A DNA stretch of 64,000 nucleotides from an uncultured Algibacter sp. (GTDB lineage Bacteria; Bacteroidota; Bacteroidia; Flavobacteriales; Flavobacteriaceae), in assembly GCF_947487605.1 (NCBI RefSeq), contig NZ_CANKXK010000004.1:1-64000 (forward strand), in the 5' to 3' direction. The notes under the pieces were generated by a model. That model was not told where the DNA came from. It ran no database searches and saw only the letters and a list, made by a program, of their open reading frames with translations. The stretch's first letter is position 1. The number at the start of each line of letters is the position of its first letter. Position numbers and translations under genes: made by a program. Positions 9,647 to 18,641 of the stretch are shown here, one piece after another.

Positions 9647-9678
9647 TTGTTTTTTTGACAAATAAATGGTTATTTTAG
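9647..9678 (+). promoter_or_regulatory. Candidate promoter of the first tonB gene
   Basis: CTTG ending at 9649, 21 bases, then TATTTTAG at 9671-9678, one mismatch to TAnnTTTG. The ATG follows at 9703. Confidence 0.4.
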
Positions 9679-9702
9679 CAATCCTGATAAAACAATTAAG
9701 AT

Positions 9703-10425
9703 ATGGAACCTAAGAAAAATCCTAAAGCAAATGTTGGACGTAACAGTTCACTGTATTTCGCAATTGGTTTAGCTTTAATGTTGTTTTTAACAAACTACGC
9801 TATCAATTACAAAACGTATGATAAGTCTAATATAGATATTGGGCAATTGAATTTAGATGAATTAGATGATGAAGAAATTCCAATCACAGAACAAATTCAA
9901 ACACCACCACCTCCACCACCTCCACCTGCAGCACCAGAAGTTATCGAGATTGTAGAAGACGAAGAAGAGGTAGAGGAAACAGTAATTGAATCTACAGAGA
10001 CAGATCAGGAGGAAGAAATTGTAGAGGTAGAAGAAGTAGAGGTAGAAGAAGTAGAAGAAGATATTGAAGTGCCATTTGCAGTTATTGAAAATGTGCCAAT
10101 TTTCCCTGGATGTGAAAACAAAAGCGGAAACAATGCTAAGAAAGCTTGTATGTCTGAAAAGATTTCAAAGTTTGTTAATAGAAAATTTAACACAGAACTT
10201 GCCAGTGATTTAGGATTATCAGGAAGACAACGTATTAACGTAATCTTTAAAATAGACAAGACAGGAAATATTACTGGTGTTCGTGCTAGAGCACCACACC
10301 CAGGACTGGAAAAAGAAGCAGCAAGAGTAATTAACTTATTGCCAAAAATGAAACCAGGAAAACAACGAGGTAAGGCTGTAACCGTACCATATTCGTTACC
10401 AATTATTTTCCAAGTACAAGATTAA
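9703..10425 (+). CDS. tonB: TonB-family energy transducer
   Basis: Anchored in the inner membrane by one helix (about residues 16-36), followed by a proline run (eight consecutive prolines near residue 68), a strongly acidic Glu/Val stretch, and a C-terminal TonB domain from about 130. That domain carries a Cys pair (FPGCEN, KKACMSEK) and GRQRINVIFKIDKTGNITGV. TonB passes proton-motive energy to outer-membrane transporters. No exbB or exbD lies nearby. The acidic, rather than lysine-rich, linker is unusual next to enteric TonB. A second paralogue follows. Confidence 0.88.
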   Translation: MEPKKNPKANVGRNSSLYFAIGLALMLFLTNYAINYKTYDKSNIDIGQLNLDELDDEEIPITEQIQTPPPPPPPPAAPEVIEIVEDEEEVEETVIESTETDQEEEIVEVEEVEVEEVEEDIEVPFAVIENVPIFPGCENKSGNNAKKACMSEKISKFVNRKFNTELASDLGLSGRQRINVIFKIDKTGNITGVRARAPHPGLEKEAARVINLLPKMKPGKQRGKAVTVPYSLPIIFQVQD

Positions 10426-10460
10426 GAAGCATTCCTTTTAAGGGAAAACTAAATAAATTA

Positions 10461-10499
10461 AAATCCCGTTACAAATTTTGTAACGGGATTTCTTTTTTT
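10461..10499 (+). terminator. Rho-independent terminator after first tonB
   Basis: A 13-base stem, 10461-10473 (AAATCCCGTTACA) with 10479-10491, has a 5-base loop and is followed by a T-run. Confidence 0.9.
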
Positions 10500-10551
10500 G
10501 GTATGCTTATTGTGATTTTATCATAACATTAACATTTAAACTATAATTATT

Positions 10552-11337
10552 ATGAACACTTCTAAGAAGTCTCGCGAACTCATTCGGCAAAATGAGCAAA
10601 TCGCGAAAAAACCACAAAAGCATGATGCAAATCTACAAAAAAACTCAACCCTCTATTTCCAAATCGGCTTAATTGTCTGTTTGTTATTTACCTATGGGCT
10701 TTTTGAAATGAATTTTGAATCGACCATTCCTAAATATGCCGACTTACCTCCATTAGATGAACCAGAATATGTGGATGTTCCTATTATTAAACCTATTGAA
10801 CCCACTTTTGAAGAGCCAATAGAACAAAAAAAGAGCAAACAACCTAAGGATTATGATGTTGTTCCAGATGATGTTGAACTCAATCCAGTATTACCAACAA
10901 TCGATGACCCCGTTATAGATGATAACCCACCAATTAATCCAGATGATATTGTGGTAATCGAAATCCCAGATGAGGCACCAGTACCATTTATAAGTATTCA
11001 AGATGCACCAATTTATCCTGGTTGTGAAAAATTCAAGAATAATGACGATAGAAAACAATGTATGTCCGATAAAATCTCTAAACTTATTTTAAGAAAATTT
11101 GATACCAGTATTGCGAGTGATTATGGTTTAACAGGAAGACAAAGAATTAGTGTGATATTTGAAATAGATAAAACAGGTAATGTTACAAACATAGAATCTC
11201 GTGCCCCACATCCTAAGTTAGATGAAGAAGCAAAACGAGTTATTAGTAAAATTCCGCAAATGACTCCAGGTAGACAACACGATAAAAACGTTGGTGTTAT
11301 TTATACTCAGCCTATTATTTTTCAAATAGAAAATTAG
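10552..11337 (+). CDS. TonB-family energy transducer, second copy
   Basis: Paralogue of the preceding gene. Residues 1-30 are cytoplasmic and basic, one helix lies near 35-52, then comes an acidic proline-containing spacer and the C-terminal TonB domain (YPGCEKF, RKQCMSDK, GRQRISVIFEIDKTGNV, HPKLDEEAKRVI). The C-terminal domains of the two are very alike, but the spacer has diverged and lacks the polyproline run. Each gene has its own terminator, so they are likely expressed independently and may serve different receptors. Confidence 0.85.
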   Translation: MNTSKKSRELIRQNEQIAKKPQKHDANLQKNSTLYFQIGLIVCLLFTYGLFEMNFESTIPKYADLPPLDEPEYVDVPIIKPIEPTFEEPIEQKKSKQPKDYDVVPDDVELNPVLPTIDDPVIDDNPPINPDDIVVIEIPDEAPVPFISIQDAPIYPGCEKFKNNDDRKQCMSDKISKLILRKFDTSIASDYGLTGRQRISVIFEIDKTGNVTNIESRAPHPKLDEEAKRVISKIPQMTPGRQHDKNVGVIYTQPIIFQIEN

Positions 11338-11363
11338 TTCGTGTAAACTAATAATATTTTTAA

Positions 11364-11398
11364 GCCGTTACTAATGTTAATTTAGTAACGGTTTTTTC
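11364..11398 (+). terminator. Rho-independent terminator after second tonB
   Basis: GCCGTTACTAA (11364-11374) pairs with TTAGTAACGGT (11381-11391), followed by T residues. The core sequence (CGTTAC) echoes the preceding terminator. Confidence 0.85.
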
Positions 11399-11501
11399 TT
11401 GACTTCTAATAGTTTCATTTTCTTATAAATTTTGATTCAAATTCAAACAAACGAACGGCTAACGAATCTAAAAAAATATAGTATCTTTCAGCTCTAAATC
11501 A

Positions 11502-13619
11502 ATGCTTAACAAAATACTTATGAAGCGATTCGTTGTACTACTCCTACTTTTAGTTCAATATAATATCTCCGCACAAAGCACTCCTTTTAATGAGAAGCCG
11601 CCTGTTTTTTCAGATTGTAAAAACATCGCGATAGATTCACTTCAAAACTGTTTTGATACAAATGTGTTTAAAAGGATTTATGAAAACTTTAAAGTGCCTC
11701 AGAAAGCTTTAGATGAAAGTTATAAAGGAGAAGTTGTTGTGCTTTTTGAAGTAGATACTACAGGAGTATTTCGCGTAATCTACGTCGATGCTATTTATAG
11801 CGAATTGAAAGATGAAACAAAACGAGTGTTTGATATGTTTCCTAAAATTCAACCAGCAACATATAATGGACGAAAAACGTATAAGCAGTATTCTATGCCG
11901 ATTAAGATTCCTTTAGTGAATCAAGAAACAGTGTCTCAAGATTTAGCTAAGAAAAGTGAGGTTTCAAAACTAGAGCAACAAGCAAAAGCCGAGTTTGATA
12001 GCGTTAATGCCACATTAATTCCCTTTGAAAATAAAAGGTATTCAAGTCAATTAAATATTCCGTTCACGCATAACTATTATGCTAGATTCGATAGAAATAT
12101 AAATGTTATTGGCACAAATAGTCACTCGGCCTCAAAGCCATTTGTTTACGATGAGGTTGCCAAATACTACGATTTTAAAGCAGAAACCGATAAACTAAAT
12201 AAAGAAACAAGTACTTGGGCAGGTAAGAAATTATGGAATGAACATTTAGTGCAATTACAAGGAAAGGATTATTGGTTTACAATAGATCCTATTTTCGATT
12301 TACAAGTAGGTAAAGATACTGAAGCAGAATTTAGCTCTACTTACAATAACACAAGAGGTCTTTTGGTGCAAGGAGGTTTGGGTAAAAAGTTTAATTTCTA
12401 CACAGCAGTTTTTGAAAGTCAAGGGCGTTTTGCGCAATACGTTAATACCTATGCAGAAAGTTTAAAAGCCTTTGGTCCAGATCCCGCAATTGTTCCAGGA
12501 CGTGGTATTGCTAAACGTTTCAAGAGCGATTCTTACGATTACCCAGTTGCAGAGGCTTATTTGTCTTATGCGCCAGCTAAGTTTATAAATATTCAGTTTG
12601 GTCATGGTAAAAACTTTATTGGTGATGGGTATCGTTCTTTATTCTTGAGTGATGTTGCAAGTCCGAGACCATTTTTAAAACTAAACACTAAGTTTTGGAA
12701 AATAAAATATACCAATACATGGATGTGGTTAAAAGATGTTAGACCAGAAGTGACTGAAGATGGTGCTTTTTTAACTAAGTATATGGCAAATCACTATTTA
12801 AGTTGGAATGTGTCTAAGCGATTAAACTTAGGGTTCTTTGAATCGGTTTTATGGACTAACTCCAATGAACGCGGCTTCGACATTAATTATTTGAATCCTG
12901 TTATTTTTTATCGTGCCATTGAATTTGAAACTGGTCAAGGAGCAGGAAATGCTATTTTAGGAGCTTCAGCGAAATATAAATTTAAAGATAATATTTATGC
13001 TTATAGCCAATTTGTCTTAGATGAATTTTCTCTAAATGATGTAAAAGGTGGTGAGAAAAGTTGGAAAAATAAGTTCGGATATCAATTAGGTGTTAAGTAT
13101 TTCAATGCATTTAAAGTTGATAATCTATTACTTCAGTTAGAATACAACCGTGTTCGTCCTTATACCTACTCCCATAATACGATTGTTCTGAACTATGGTC
13201 ATAATAACCAGTCTATGGCACATTTATGGGGTGCTAACTTTAGTGAAACAGTTTTAATAGGTCGCTATCATTATAATAGATGGTATGCAAATGCTAAAAT
13301 TATTTTTGGTTCGCGTGGTTTAGATTTTAATAATGGTGTAGACGATTTTAGTTATGGTGGCGATATCTATAGAAATTATAATGAAAGACCTTTTGATACT
13401 GGGGTTGAAGTTGGGCAAGGCATTAAAGCACAAACCTTTTATGGTAATTTACAAGCTGGTTATGTAATTAACCCAGCATCGAACCTTAAAATATTTACAG
13501 ATATCACCTTTAGAAACTTTAATCCAGAAAGTACAACAGCTTCTGCATTTAAAAGCGATACCGTTTGGTTTAATTTTGGTATTAGAACGGATTTGTTTAA
13601 CTGGTATTTTGATTTTTAA
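11502..13619 (+). CDS. remB: Gliding motility protein RemB-like outer membrane protein
   Basis: A signal peptide (about residues 1-25; the Met at 7, MKRFVVLLLLLVQYNISAQ, may be the true start) is followed by a TonB-C-terminal-like module (residues 30-140: GEVVVLFEVDTTGVFRVIYV, then FPKIQPATYNGRK). A large beta-rich region to the C-terminus ends in aromatic residues (NWYFDF), typical of an outer-membrane barrel. The overall match is to RemB, required for gliding in Flavobacterium johnsoniae. No other gliding genes are in the window. The location after two tonB genes, with the same domain at its N-terminus, is notable. Confidence 0.7.
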   Translation: MLNKILMKRFVVLLLLLVQYNISAQSTPFNEKPPVFSDCKNIAIDSLQNCFDTNVFKRIYENFKVPQKALDESYKGEVVVLFEVDTTGVFRVIYVDAIYSELKDETKRVFDMFPKIQPATYNGRKTYKQYSMPIKIPLVNQETVSQDLAKKSEVSKLEQQAKAEFDSVNATLIPFENKRYSSQLNIPFTHNYYARFDRNINVIGTNSHSASKPFVYDEVAKYYDFKAETDKLNKETSTWAGKKLWNEHLVQLQGKDYWFTIDPIFDLQVGKDTEAEFSSTYNNTRGLLVQGGLGKKFNFYTAVFESQGRFAQYVNTYAESLKAFGPDPAIVPGRGIAKRFKSDSYDYPVAEAYLSYAPAKFINIQFGHGKNFIGDGYRSLFLSDVASPRPFLKLNTKFWKIKYTNTWMWLKDVRPEVTEDGAFLTKYMANHYLSWNVSKRLNLGFFESVLWTNSNERGFDINYLNPVIFYRAIEFETGQGAGNAILGASAKYKFKDNIYAYSQFVLDEFSLNDVKGGEKSWKNKFGYQLGVKYFNAFKVDNLLLQLEYNRVRPYTYSHNTIVLNYGHNNQSMAHLWGANFSETVLIGRYHYNRWYANAKIIFGSRGLDFNNGVDDFSYGGDIYRNYNERPFDTGVEVGQGIKAQTFYGNLQAGYVINPASNLKIFTDITFRNFNPESTTASAFKSDTVWFNFGIRTDLFNWYFDF

Positions 13620-13698
13620 TTTTATAGAGAGAAGAATGAATGAAGAGAAATCTTATAGAAATGAAGTTTTTCATCGTATTCGTATGGAATTACATAAT

Positions 13699-14565
13699 CT
13701 ACTTCTTTAAACTTTTATAAAGCGTTTTCCTAATTTTTTCTGAAGTAATAAATCCCCAGCTATAACCGAGGTCATCATATGTTTTTGTCAATGATGTATT
13801 AGAGGTCACTTCTTCTTCAGTTTTACCATTTTTAATTTCAGCTAATACGTTCGATTTTAAGTTTATTAGCATTTTTAAAAAAGTTTCATATTCTTTTTTA
13901 TTTGAAAGATTTCCATGTCCAGGTATAATTTTGGTGTTTTCATCTATAAGAATCATTGCGCCTTTAACAGCTTCTATATATCCAGTAACACTTCCGCCAG
14001 AATTTAAATCAATATATGGGTATCGATTATGGAAGAAAATATCACCTGTGTGTAAAACATTGCTTTTAGTAAAATAGAGCATGCTATCACCATCTGTATG
14101 CGCATTGTCAAAATGCATCGCGATAACTTGTTCTCCATTTATATAAAGGCTTAATTTATTGTTAAAAGTGATGGTTGGTAAGGATTCATCAGTTTGTCTT
14201 TTGTTGTTTTTTACACGTCTGTAGATATTATCATGTGCTATTATGTTGACATCAAGTTTAGAGATATTTTCATTGCCACCTGTATGATCGCCATGGTGAT
14301 GTGTATTTGCCAAAAACTTGATAGGTTTGTCGCTTAAATTTTTTATGGCTTCAAGAATTTTGGATGTCAATTTCGCAAATTGGCTATCAATCATAAGTAC
14401 ACCATCTTCACCTATAGAAATACCTATATTTCCACCTTGCCCTTCTAACATATAAATGTTCTCGGAGAGTTTATGGGTTTTTATTGTAACTTCTTTATTT
14501 TGCGAACAAGCACTTAATATAAAACCAAAGATTAAAAATGTAGAGATAGATTTATAAAGTTTCAT
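13699..14565 (-). CDS. MBL-fold metallo-hydrolase lipoprotein
   Basis: Metallo-beta-lactamase fold. The zinc motif is complete (THHHGDHTGG near residue 95, then HTDGDS, HTGDIFF and GHG), so it is probably active with two metals. A lipobox (FGFILSAC) places it in the envelope. It resembles subclass B-type hydrolases annotated as cyclases or lactamase-like enzymes in Flavobacteria. The substrate cannot be read from the sequence, and calling it a beta-lactamase would overreach. It is convergent with remB. Confidence 0.8.
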   Translation of the reverse strand: MKLYKSISTFLIFGFILSACSQNKEVTIKTHKLSENIYMLEGQGGNIGISIGEDGVLMIDSQFAKLTSKILEAIKNLSDKPIKFLANTHHHGDHTGGNENISKLDVNIIAHDNIYRRVKNNKRQTDESLPTITFNNKLSLYINGEQVIAMHFDNAHTDGDSMLYFTKSNVLHTGDIFFHNRYPYIDLNSGGSVTGYIEAVKGAMILIDENTKIIPGHGNLSNKKEYETFLKMLINLKSNVLAEIKNGKTEEEVTSNTSLTKTYDDLGYSWGFITSEKIRKTLYKSLKK

Positions 14566-14723
14566 AATGAATTTAATTGATGTTATATTGATTAAAAATA
14601 CGACTTTTAATTTCAGAAGTAATAATTAAATAACACTCAAAAAGCATTGCTCAAAATTCCGCAACCCAAATTATCTGATAGAACTTCGTTATGAAGAAGT
14701 TTCAAGATGTAATAGATTTTCTA

Positions 14724-14755
14724 TTGCATAATTCGGGTTTTATAAAGTATCTTTG
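14724..14755 (+). promoter_or_regulatory. Promoter of the ctaB oxidase operon
   Basis: TTG at 14724-14726, 21 bases, then TATCTTTG at 14748-14755, matching TAnnTTTG. The -7 box contains the TTG at 14753 that would be the longest possible start of ctaB, so translation must begin downstream. Confidence 0.65.
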
Positions 14756-14791
14756 CACTCGCAAATAGAAAGCGAACAAGCAAATAGACCA

Positions 14792-15685
14792 TTGAGTAAT
14801 TCGAAATCTTCAGTAGCAACACCTTCGGTAATTTCAGATTTTAAGGAAATTACTAAAATGCGACTCGCTTTAAGTGTTGTTTTTTCGTCTATTGCTGGCT
14901 ATTTATTGGGTGTAGAAACGGTCGATTACAAAACGCTATTGTTGTTAGGTTTAGGTGGTTACTTTATGGTTGGTGCTTCAAATGCTTTTAACCAGATTAT
15001 TGAAAAAGATTTGGACGCATTAATGAATCGTACAAAAAACAGACCTATACCAGCAGGACGTATGTCTGTGAATACGGCTTTTGTTATTGCTACTATTTTC
15101 ACGCTTTTAGGTATCATTATTTTGTACACCATCAATAAGCAAACAGCAATGTTTGGTGCTATTTCAATATTTCTATATACCTGTGTGTATACGCCTTTAA
15201 AAACTAAAACACCTCTAGCAGTATTTGTAGGAGCCATTCCAGGAGCCATTCCATTTATGTTAGGATGGGTAGCTGCTACAGACGATTTTGGTATTGAACC
15301 AGGAACTTTATTTGCATTGCAATTCTTTTGGCAATTTCCTCATTTCTGGGCTATTGGCTGGTTTTTATTCGAAGATTATAAAAAAGGAGGATTCTTTATG
15401 CTGCCAACAGGAAGGCAAGATAAAGGAACTGCAGTTCAAACAATTATGTATACTATCTGGACTTTAATAGTATCAATAATTCCTGTTTTTGGGTTTACTG
15501 GAAAGCTGGAATTATCTATTGTTTCAGCTATTATTGTTTTTCTTTTAGGTTTATGGATGTTGTATTATGCCATACGTTTATTTAAATTAATGACTGAAAA
15601 AGCTGCAAAACAATTAATGCTAGTGAGTGTCTCTTATATTTCATTAGTACAAATAGTATACGTAATTGATAAATTTATTAGGTAG
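14792..15685 (+). CDS. ctaB: Protoheme IX farnesyltransferase (heme O synthase)
   Basis: UbiA-family membrane prenyltransferase that makes heme O from heme B for cytochrome oxidase. The two Mg-binding motifs are present: NQIIEKDLDALMNRTKNRPIP and, in the second half, DYKKGGFFMLP. There are eight or nine membrane helices. The frame is open back to TTG 14753, but that codon lies in a -7 promoter box; TTG 14792 gives MSNSKSSVATPSV, like the usual N-terminus. The next gene starts 3 bases after the stop. Confidence 0.92.
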   Translation: MSNSKSSVATPSVISDFKEITKMRLALSVVFSSIAGYLLGVETVDYKTLLLLGLGGYFMVGASNAFNQIIEKDLDALMNRTKNRPIPAGRMSVNTAFVIATIFTLLGIIILYTINKQTAMFGAISIFLYTCVYTPLKTKTPLAVFVGAIPGAIPFMLGWVAATDDFGIEPGTLFALQFFWQFPHFWAIGWFLFEDYKKGGFFMLPTGRQDKGTAVQTIMYTIWTLIVSIIPVFGFTGKLELSIVSAIIVFLLGLWMLYYAIRLFKLMTEKAAKQLMLVSVSYISLVQIVYVIDKFIR

Positions 15686-15687
15686 TT

Positions 15688-16269
15688 ATGGATTTAACAC
15701 AAGGCACTTTAGAGGAAAAGAATAGTAGAGCTAAAAAAATGATGCTTTGGTTCGGTATTATTTCATTAATAATGTCGTTCGCAGGATGGACAAGTGCATA
15801 TATAGTAAGTAAATCAAGACCAGATTGGTTAAAAGATTTCGATTTACCTAATGCTTTTATAGTAAGTGTACTAATAATTGTAGTTAGTAGTGTTACGTTT
15901 ATGCTTGCTGGAAAAGCGCTAAAGAACAGTAAGAGAAGTCAAGCTACTTGGTTATTATTGGCAACTCTTGTATTGGGATTTGCATTTATTTACAATCAAT
16001 TTTCGGCTTTTAACGAGATAATAGGAGAAGGGTATCATTTTACTGGACCAACGAGTAATATTACAATGACATTTATTTTTATAATTGCATTTATGCATAT
16101 TTTACATGTTGTGGTTGGTCTAATTTGTTTGTTAGTCGTAATTTATAATCATTTTAAACAAAAGTATACGCCCACTAGTATGTTGGGATTTGAACTAGCA
16201 GCAACCTTTTGGCATTTTCTAGATGTACTATGGGTGCTACTATTTTTGTTTTTATATTTTTTTAGATAG
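15688..16269 (+). CDS. Cytochrome c oxidase subunit III, first copy
   Basis: Heme-copper oxidase subunit III family, 193 residues, five membrane helices (AKKMMLWFGIISLIMSFAGW at the start; FWHFLDVLWVLLFLFLYFF at the end). It probably stabilises the catalytic subunit during turnover. It is 3 bases from ctaB and so part of the same operon. A second, longer subunit III follows after its own promoter. Confidence 0.9.
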   Translation: MDLTQGTLEEKNSRAKKMMLWFGIISLIMSFAGWTSAYIVSKSRPDWLKDFDLPNAFIVSVLIIVVSSVTFMLAGKALKNSKRSQATWLLLATLVLGFAFIYNQFSAFNEIIGEGYHFTGPTSNITMTFIFIIAFMHILHVVVGLICLLVVIYNHFKQKYTPTSMLGFELAATFWHFLDVLWVLLFLFLYFFR

Positions 16270-16346
16270 TTTTTTATTTTTTTTAAAGGTCTAAAGTAGC
16301 ATCTCAATGTACTTTTATTTAGAGTGTGTATAATTTATAGCTGGAT

Positions 16347-16378
16347 GTTTCTTTAGATAAATAAATTGATTATTTTTG
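16347..16378 (+). promoter_or_regulatory. Promoter of the second subunit III gene
   Basis: TATTTTTG at 16371-16378 matches TAnnTTTG. An imperfect -33 (GTTTC) lies 20 bases upstream. The ATG is at 16407. Confidence 0.55.
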
Positions 16379-16406
16379 TGCAACTTTTAAATAACAACCA
16401 ACATAT

Positions 16407-17390
16407 ATGAGTACTACAGTTGTAAATACTGGAACAGAAGGTAAAACTTGGGGAGGTGGAAACAAACCACTAAATGCAAGTTATGGTAAAATGATGATGT
16501 GGTTTTTCATTGTATCTGATGCCTTGACGTTTTCAGGTTTTTTAGCCGCTTATGGCTTTTCAAGATTTAAGTTTATAGATTCATGGCCAATTGCCGATGA
16601 AGTGTTTACCCACGTTCCTTTTCTGCATGGTCAAGAGCTTCCTATGATTTATGTGGCTTTCATGACTTTTATTCTTATTATGTCTTCGGTAACAATGGTT
16701 TTAGCTGTTGATGCTGGACATCATTTAAATAAGGCTAAGGTTACTATATACATGTTCTTAACCATTATTGGTGGTCTAATTTTCGTTGGATCTCAAGCAT
16801 GGGAATGGGCAACATTTATTCAAGGCGATTTTGGAGCTGTGCAAACAAAGGGTGGTAATATTTTACAATTTGTTGATACTGATGGTCACAGAGTTGCTTT
16901 AAGAGATTTTGTTACCGCTGATACTCATGCAGATAGAACACAGCATGAGCGTAAAAGTGGGTTGTGGTTTGTGTCAGAAGGATCGTTATCATCATATACA
17001 GTAGATGAAGTTGTTCAAGGTTTAGAGTCTCATGAAAATATTTTAGTAAGAACACAAATAATAAATGAAGCAGGAGAGAAAACTGTGCTGTCTAGAGCAG
17101 AATCTTTAAAACAATTAAAAGATAATGGGAAATTAGTTGTAGAAGGCGCAAATCTTCATGTAAATGAATATGGTTCACCATTATTTGCAGACTTCTTTTT
17201 CTTTATAACTGGATTTCACGGATTTCACGTATTCTCTGGAGTTATTATAAATATAATTATTTTCTTTAATGTAATTTTAGGGACTTACGAAAGGCGTAAA
17301 AACTACGAAATGGTAGAAAAAGTTGGATTATACTGGCACTTTGTAGATTTAGTTTGGGTATTTGTATTTACGTTCTTCTACTTAGTTTAA
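16407..17390 (+). CDS. Cytochrome c oxidase subunit III, second copy with insertion
   Basis: The same family as the preceding subunit III. N-terminal helices (YGKMMMWFFIVSDALTFSGF) and C-terminal helices (DFFFFITGFHGFHVFSGVI, YWHFVDLVWVFVFTFFYLV) are conserved. Between them, roughly residues 150-255, is a hydrophilic insertion rich in charged residues, which accounts for its 327 residues against 193 in the neighbour. The insertion should form a soluble domain at the membrane surface. Subunit IV follows after 53 bases. Confidence 0.88.
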   Translation: MSTTVVNTGTEGKTWGGGNKPLNASYGKMMMWFFIVSDALTFSGFLAAYGFSRFKFIDSWPIADEVFTHVPFLHGQELPMIYVAFMTFILIMSSVTMVLAVDAGHHLNKAKVTIYMFLTIIGGLIFVGSQAWEWATFIQGDFGAVQTKGGNILQFVDTDGHRVALRDFVTADTHADRTQHERKSGLWFVSEGSLSSYTVDEVVQGLESHENILVRTQIINEAGEKTVLSRAESLKQLKDNGKLVVEGANLHVNEYGSPLFADFFFFITGFHGFHVFSGVIINIIIFFNVILGTYERRKNYEMVEKVGLYWHFVDLVWVFVFTFFYLV

Positions 17391-17443
17391 TTAAGAATTT
17401 ATTTTTCATTCCCTTTTTGAAGGGAATCTAAAAAACACATAAA

Positions 17444-17824
17444 ATGGCACACGCACATAAATTAGAAATATTTAGAGGCTTAGTTAAGTTTAAATCCAAT
17501 ACTCAAAAAATTTGGGGGGTTTTAATTTTTTTAACCATTGTAACTGGTATTGAAGTAGTATTAGGTATTTACAAACCAGAATCTTTAATGGCTAAGTTTT
17601 TAGGAATGAAAATCTTAAACTGGATATTCATTATTTTAACTATTGTTAAAGCTTACTATATTACATGGGATTTCATGCACATGCGTGATGAAACCAAATC
17701 TTTAAGACGTATGGTTGTATGGACAGCTATATTCTTAATTCTTTATTTAATATTTATATTATTACAAGAAGGCGGATACGTTTTCGATGTTTATAAAGAC
17801 GGATTTATAAAAAGAGATTTTTAA
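17444..17824 (+). CDS. Cytochrome c oxidase subunit IV family protein
   Basis: Prokaryotic subunit IV (COX4_pro) type: 126 residues with three membrane helices (IWGVLIFLTIVTGIEVVLGIY, ILNWIFIILTIVKAYYI, MVVWTAIFLILYLIFILL) and a histidine-rich N-terminus (MAHAHKLEIFRG). It completes the subunit III/III/IV block; the terminator at 17853 ends it. Confidence 0.85.
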   Translation: MAHAHKLEIFRGLVKFKSNTQKIWGVLIFLTIVTGIEVVLGIYKPESLMAKFLGMKILNWIFIILTIVKAYYITWDFMHMRDETKSLRRMVVWTAIFLILYLIFILLQEGGYVFDVYKDGFIKRDF

Positions 17825-17852
17825 CTATAATATATAGTTAAATAGATATATT

Positions 17853-17880
17853 AAGGCGGTTTTTAAACCGCCTTTTTTTA
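17853..17880 (+). terminator. Rho-independent terminator after subunit IV
   Basis: AAGGCGGTTT (17853-17862) pairs with AAACCGCCTT (17865-17874), followed by T7. A TATTTTTG box at 17879-17886 overlaps the end and could start the next transcript, but no clear -33 is present. Confidence 0.9.
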
Positions 17881-17921
17881 TTTTTGTATGAGATAATTGA
17901 TAAGGAAAAACACTCTAATAA

Positions 17922-18641
17922 ATGGATTATAAGAAAGTTAGCAGATATGTTGTCTTGGGAATATTATTCTTTCTTCCAGTTACATTTTTATTGTTTTTAT
18001 ATCCTGCAACTCATAACTATACACCATTAGATATTGTAAATGATGAGGTATCAGATTTAAATGCATTTACTTCAACATCAGACAAGAAAACGCTTTTAAA
18101 AGACCATATTTCTGTAGTTGGTTTTTTTGGTGAAAACCCAAGTAATAAATCTACTACTGCCTTAAATTTAAAAGAACTAGTTTACGATAAATTTAAAGGA
18201 TTTAAACGTTTTCAAGTGGTAGTTATCATGCCAAATGGGACAGAAGCATCTGTTGAAAAATTAAAATCTGAAATAAGCTCTTATGAAGATTTAAGGTTTT
18301 GGCATTTCGTATTTGGAAGTCCAAAAGAAATACAGACTATATTTGAAAGTTTAAAAAGTAAAGAAGGTTTGAATCAAAAACTAAGTACCGATATGGTTTT
18401 TTTGGTTGATAAAGATTTAAACCAAAGAGGACGTTTAGACGATAGAACAGATAAAGAAGTTGAAAAGAATACAGCCATTTATCCTTTGCTTTCGTATGAT
18501 TGTATTGAAGTAGCAGAAATTAAGAATAAAATGAGTGATGATATGCGTATTCTATTCACCGAGTACCGTCAGAAAAGAAAAGGAGAATTTAATTCTGATA
18601 CTAGAAGAGCGGACGATTTAAAATTAGAGACTAATGAATAA
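17922..18641 (+). CDS. Membrane-anchored SCO-like protein lacking the copper cysteines
   Basis: One N-terminal membrane helix (about residues 8-28) precedes a soluble domain. I see a thioredoxin/SCO-like order that parallels the next gene: HISVVGFFGENPSNKST where SCO has the CPTIC segment, then VVVIMPNG, RFWHFVFGSPKEI matching NWHLLTG, and VFLVDKDLNQRGRLDDR matching FALIDKNGFIRSRKDD. The two copper cysteines and the histidine are absent. It overlaps SCO by 8 bases. A copper-independent partner in oxidase assembly is inference; it has been left as hypothetical in similar genomes as far as I recall. Confidence 0.65.
   Translation: MDYKKVSRYVVLGILFFLPVTFLLFLYPATHNYTPLDIVNDEVSDLNAFTSTSDKKTLLKDHISVVGFFGENPSNKSTTALNLKELVYDKFKGFKRFQVVVIMPNGTEASVEKLKSEISSYEDLRFWHFVFGSPKEIQTIFESLKSKEGLNQKLSTDMVFLVDKDLNQRGRLDDRTDKEVEKNTAIYPLLSYDCIEVAEIKNKMSDDMRILFTEYRQKRKGEFNSDTRRADDLKLETNE

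Noticed and set aside
9703-10425. ExbB/ExbD operon with the TonB genes
   Set aside because: No exbB- or exbD-like gene is found in the surrounding 10 kb.
13699-14565. Calling the MBL-fold protein a beta-lactamase
   Set aside because: The zinc motif is shared by hydrolases of many substrates, and no resistance context is present.
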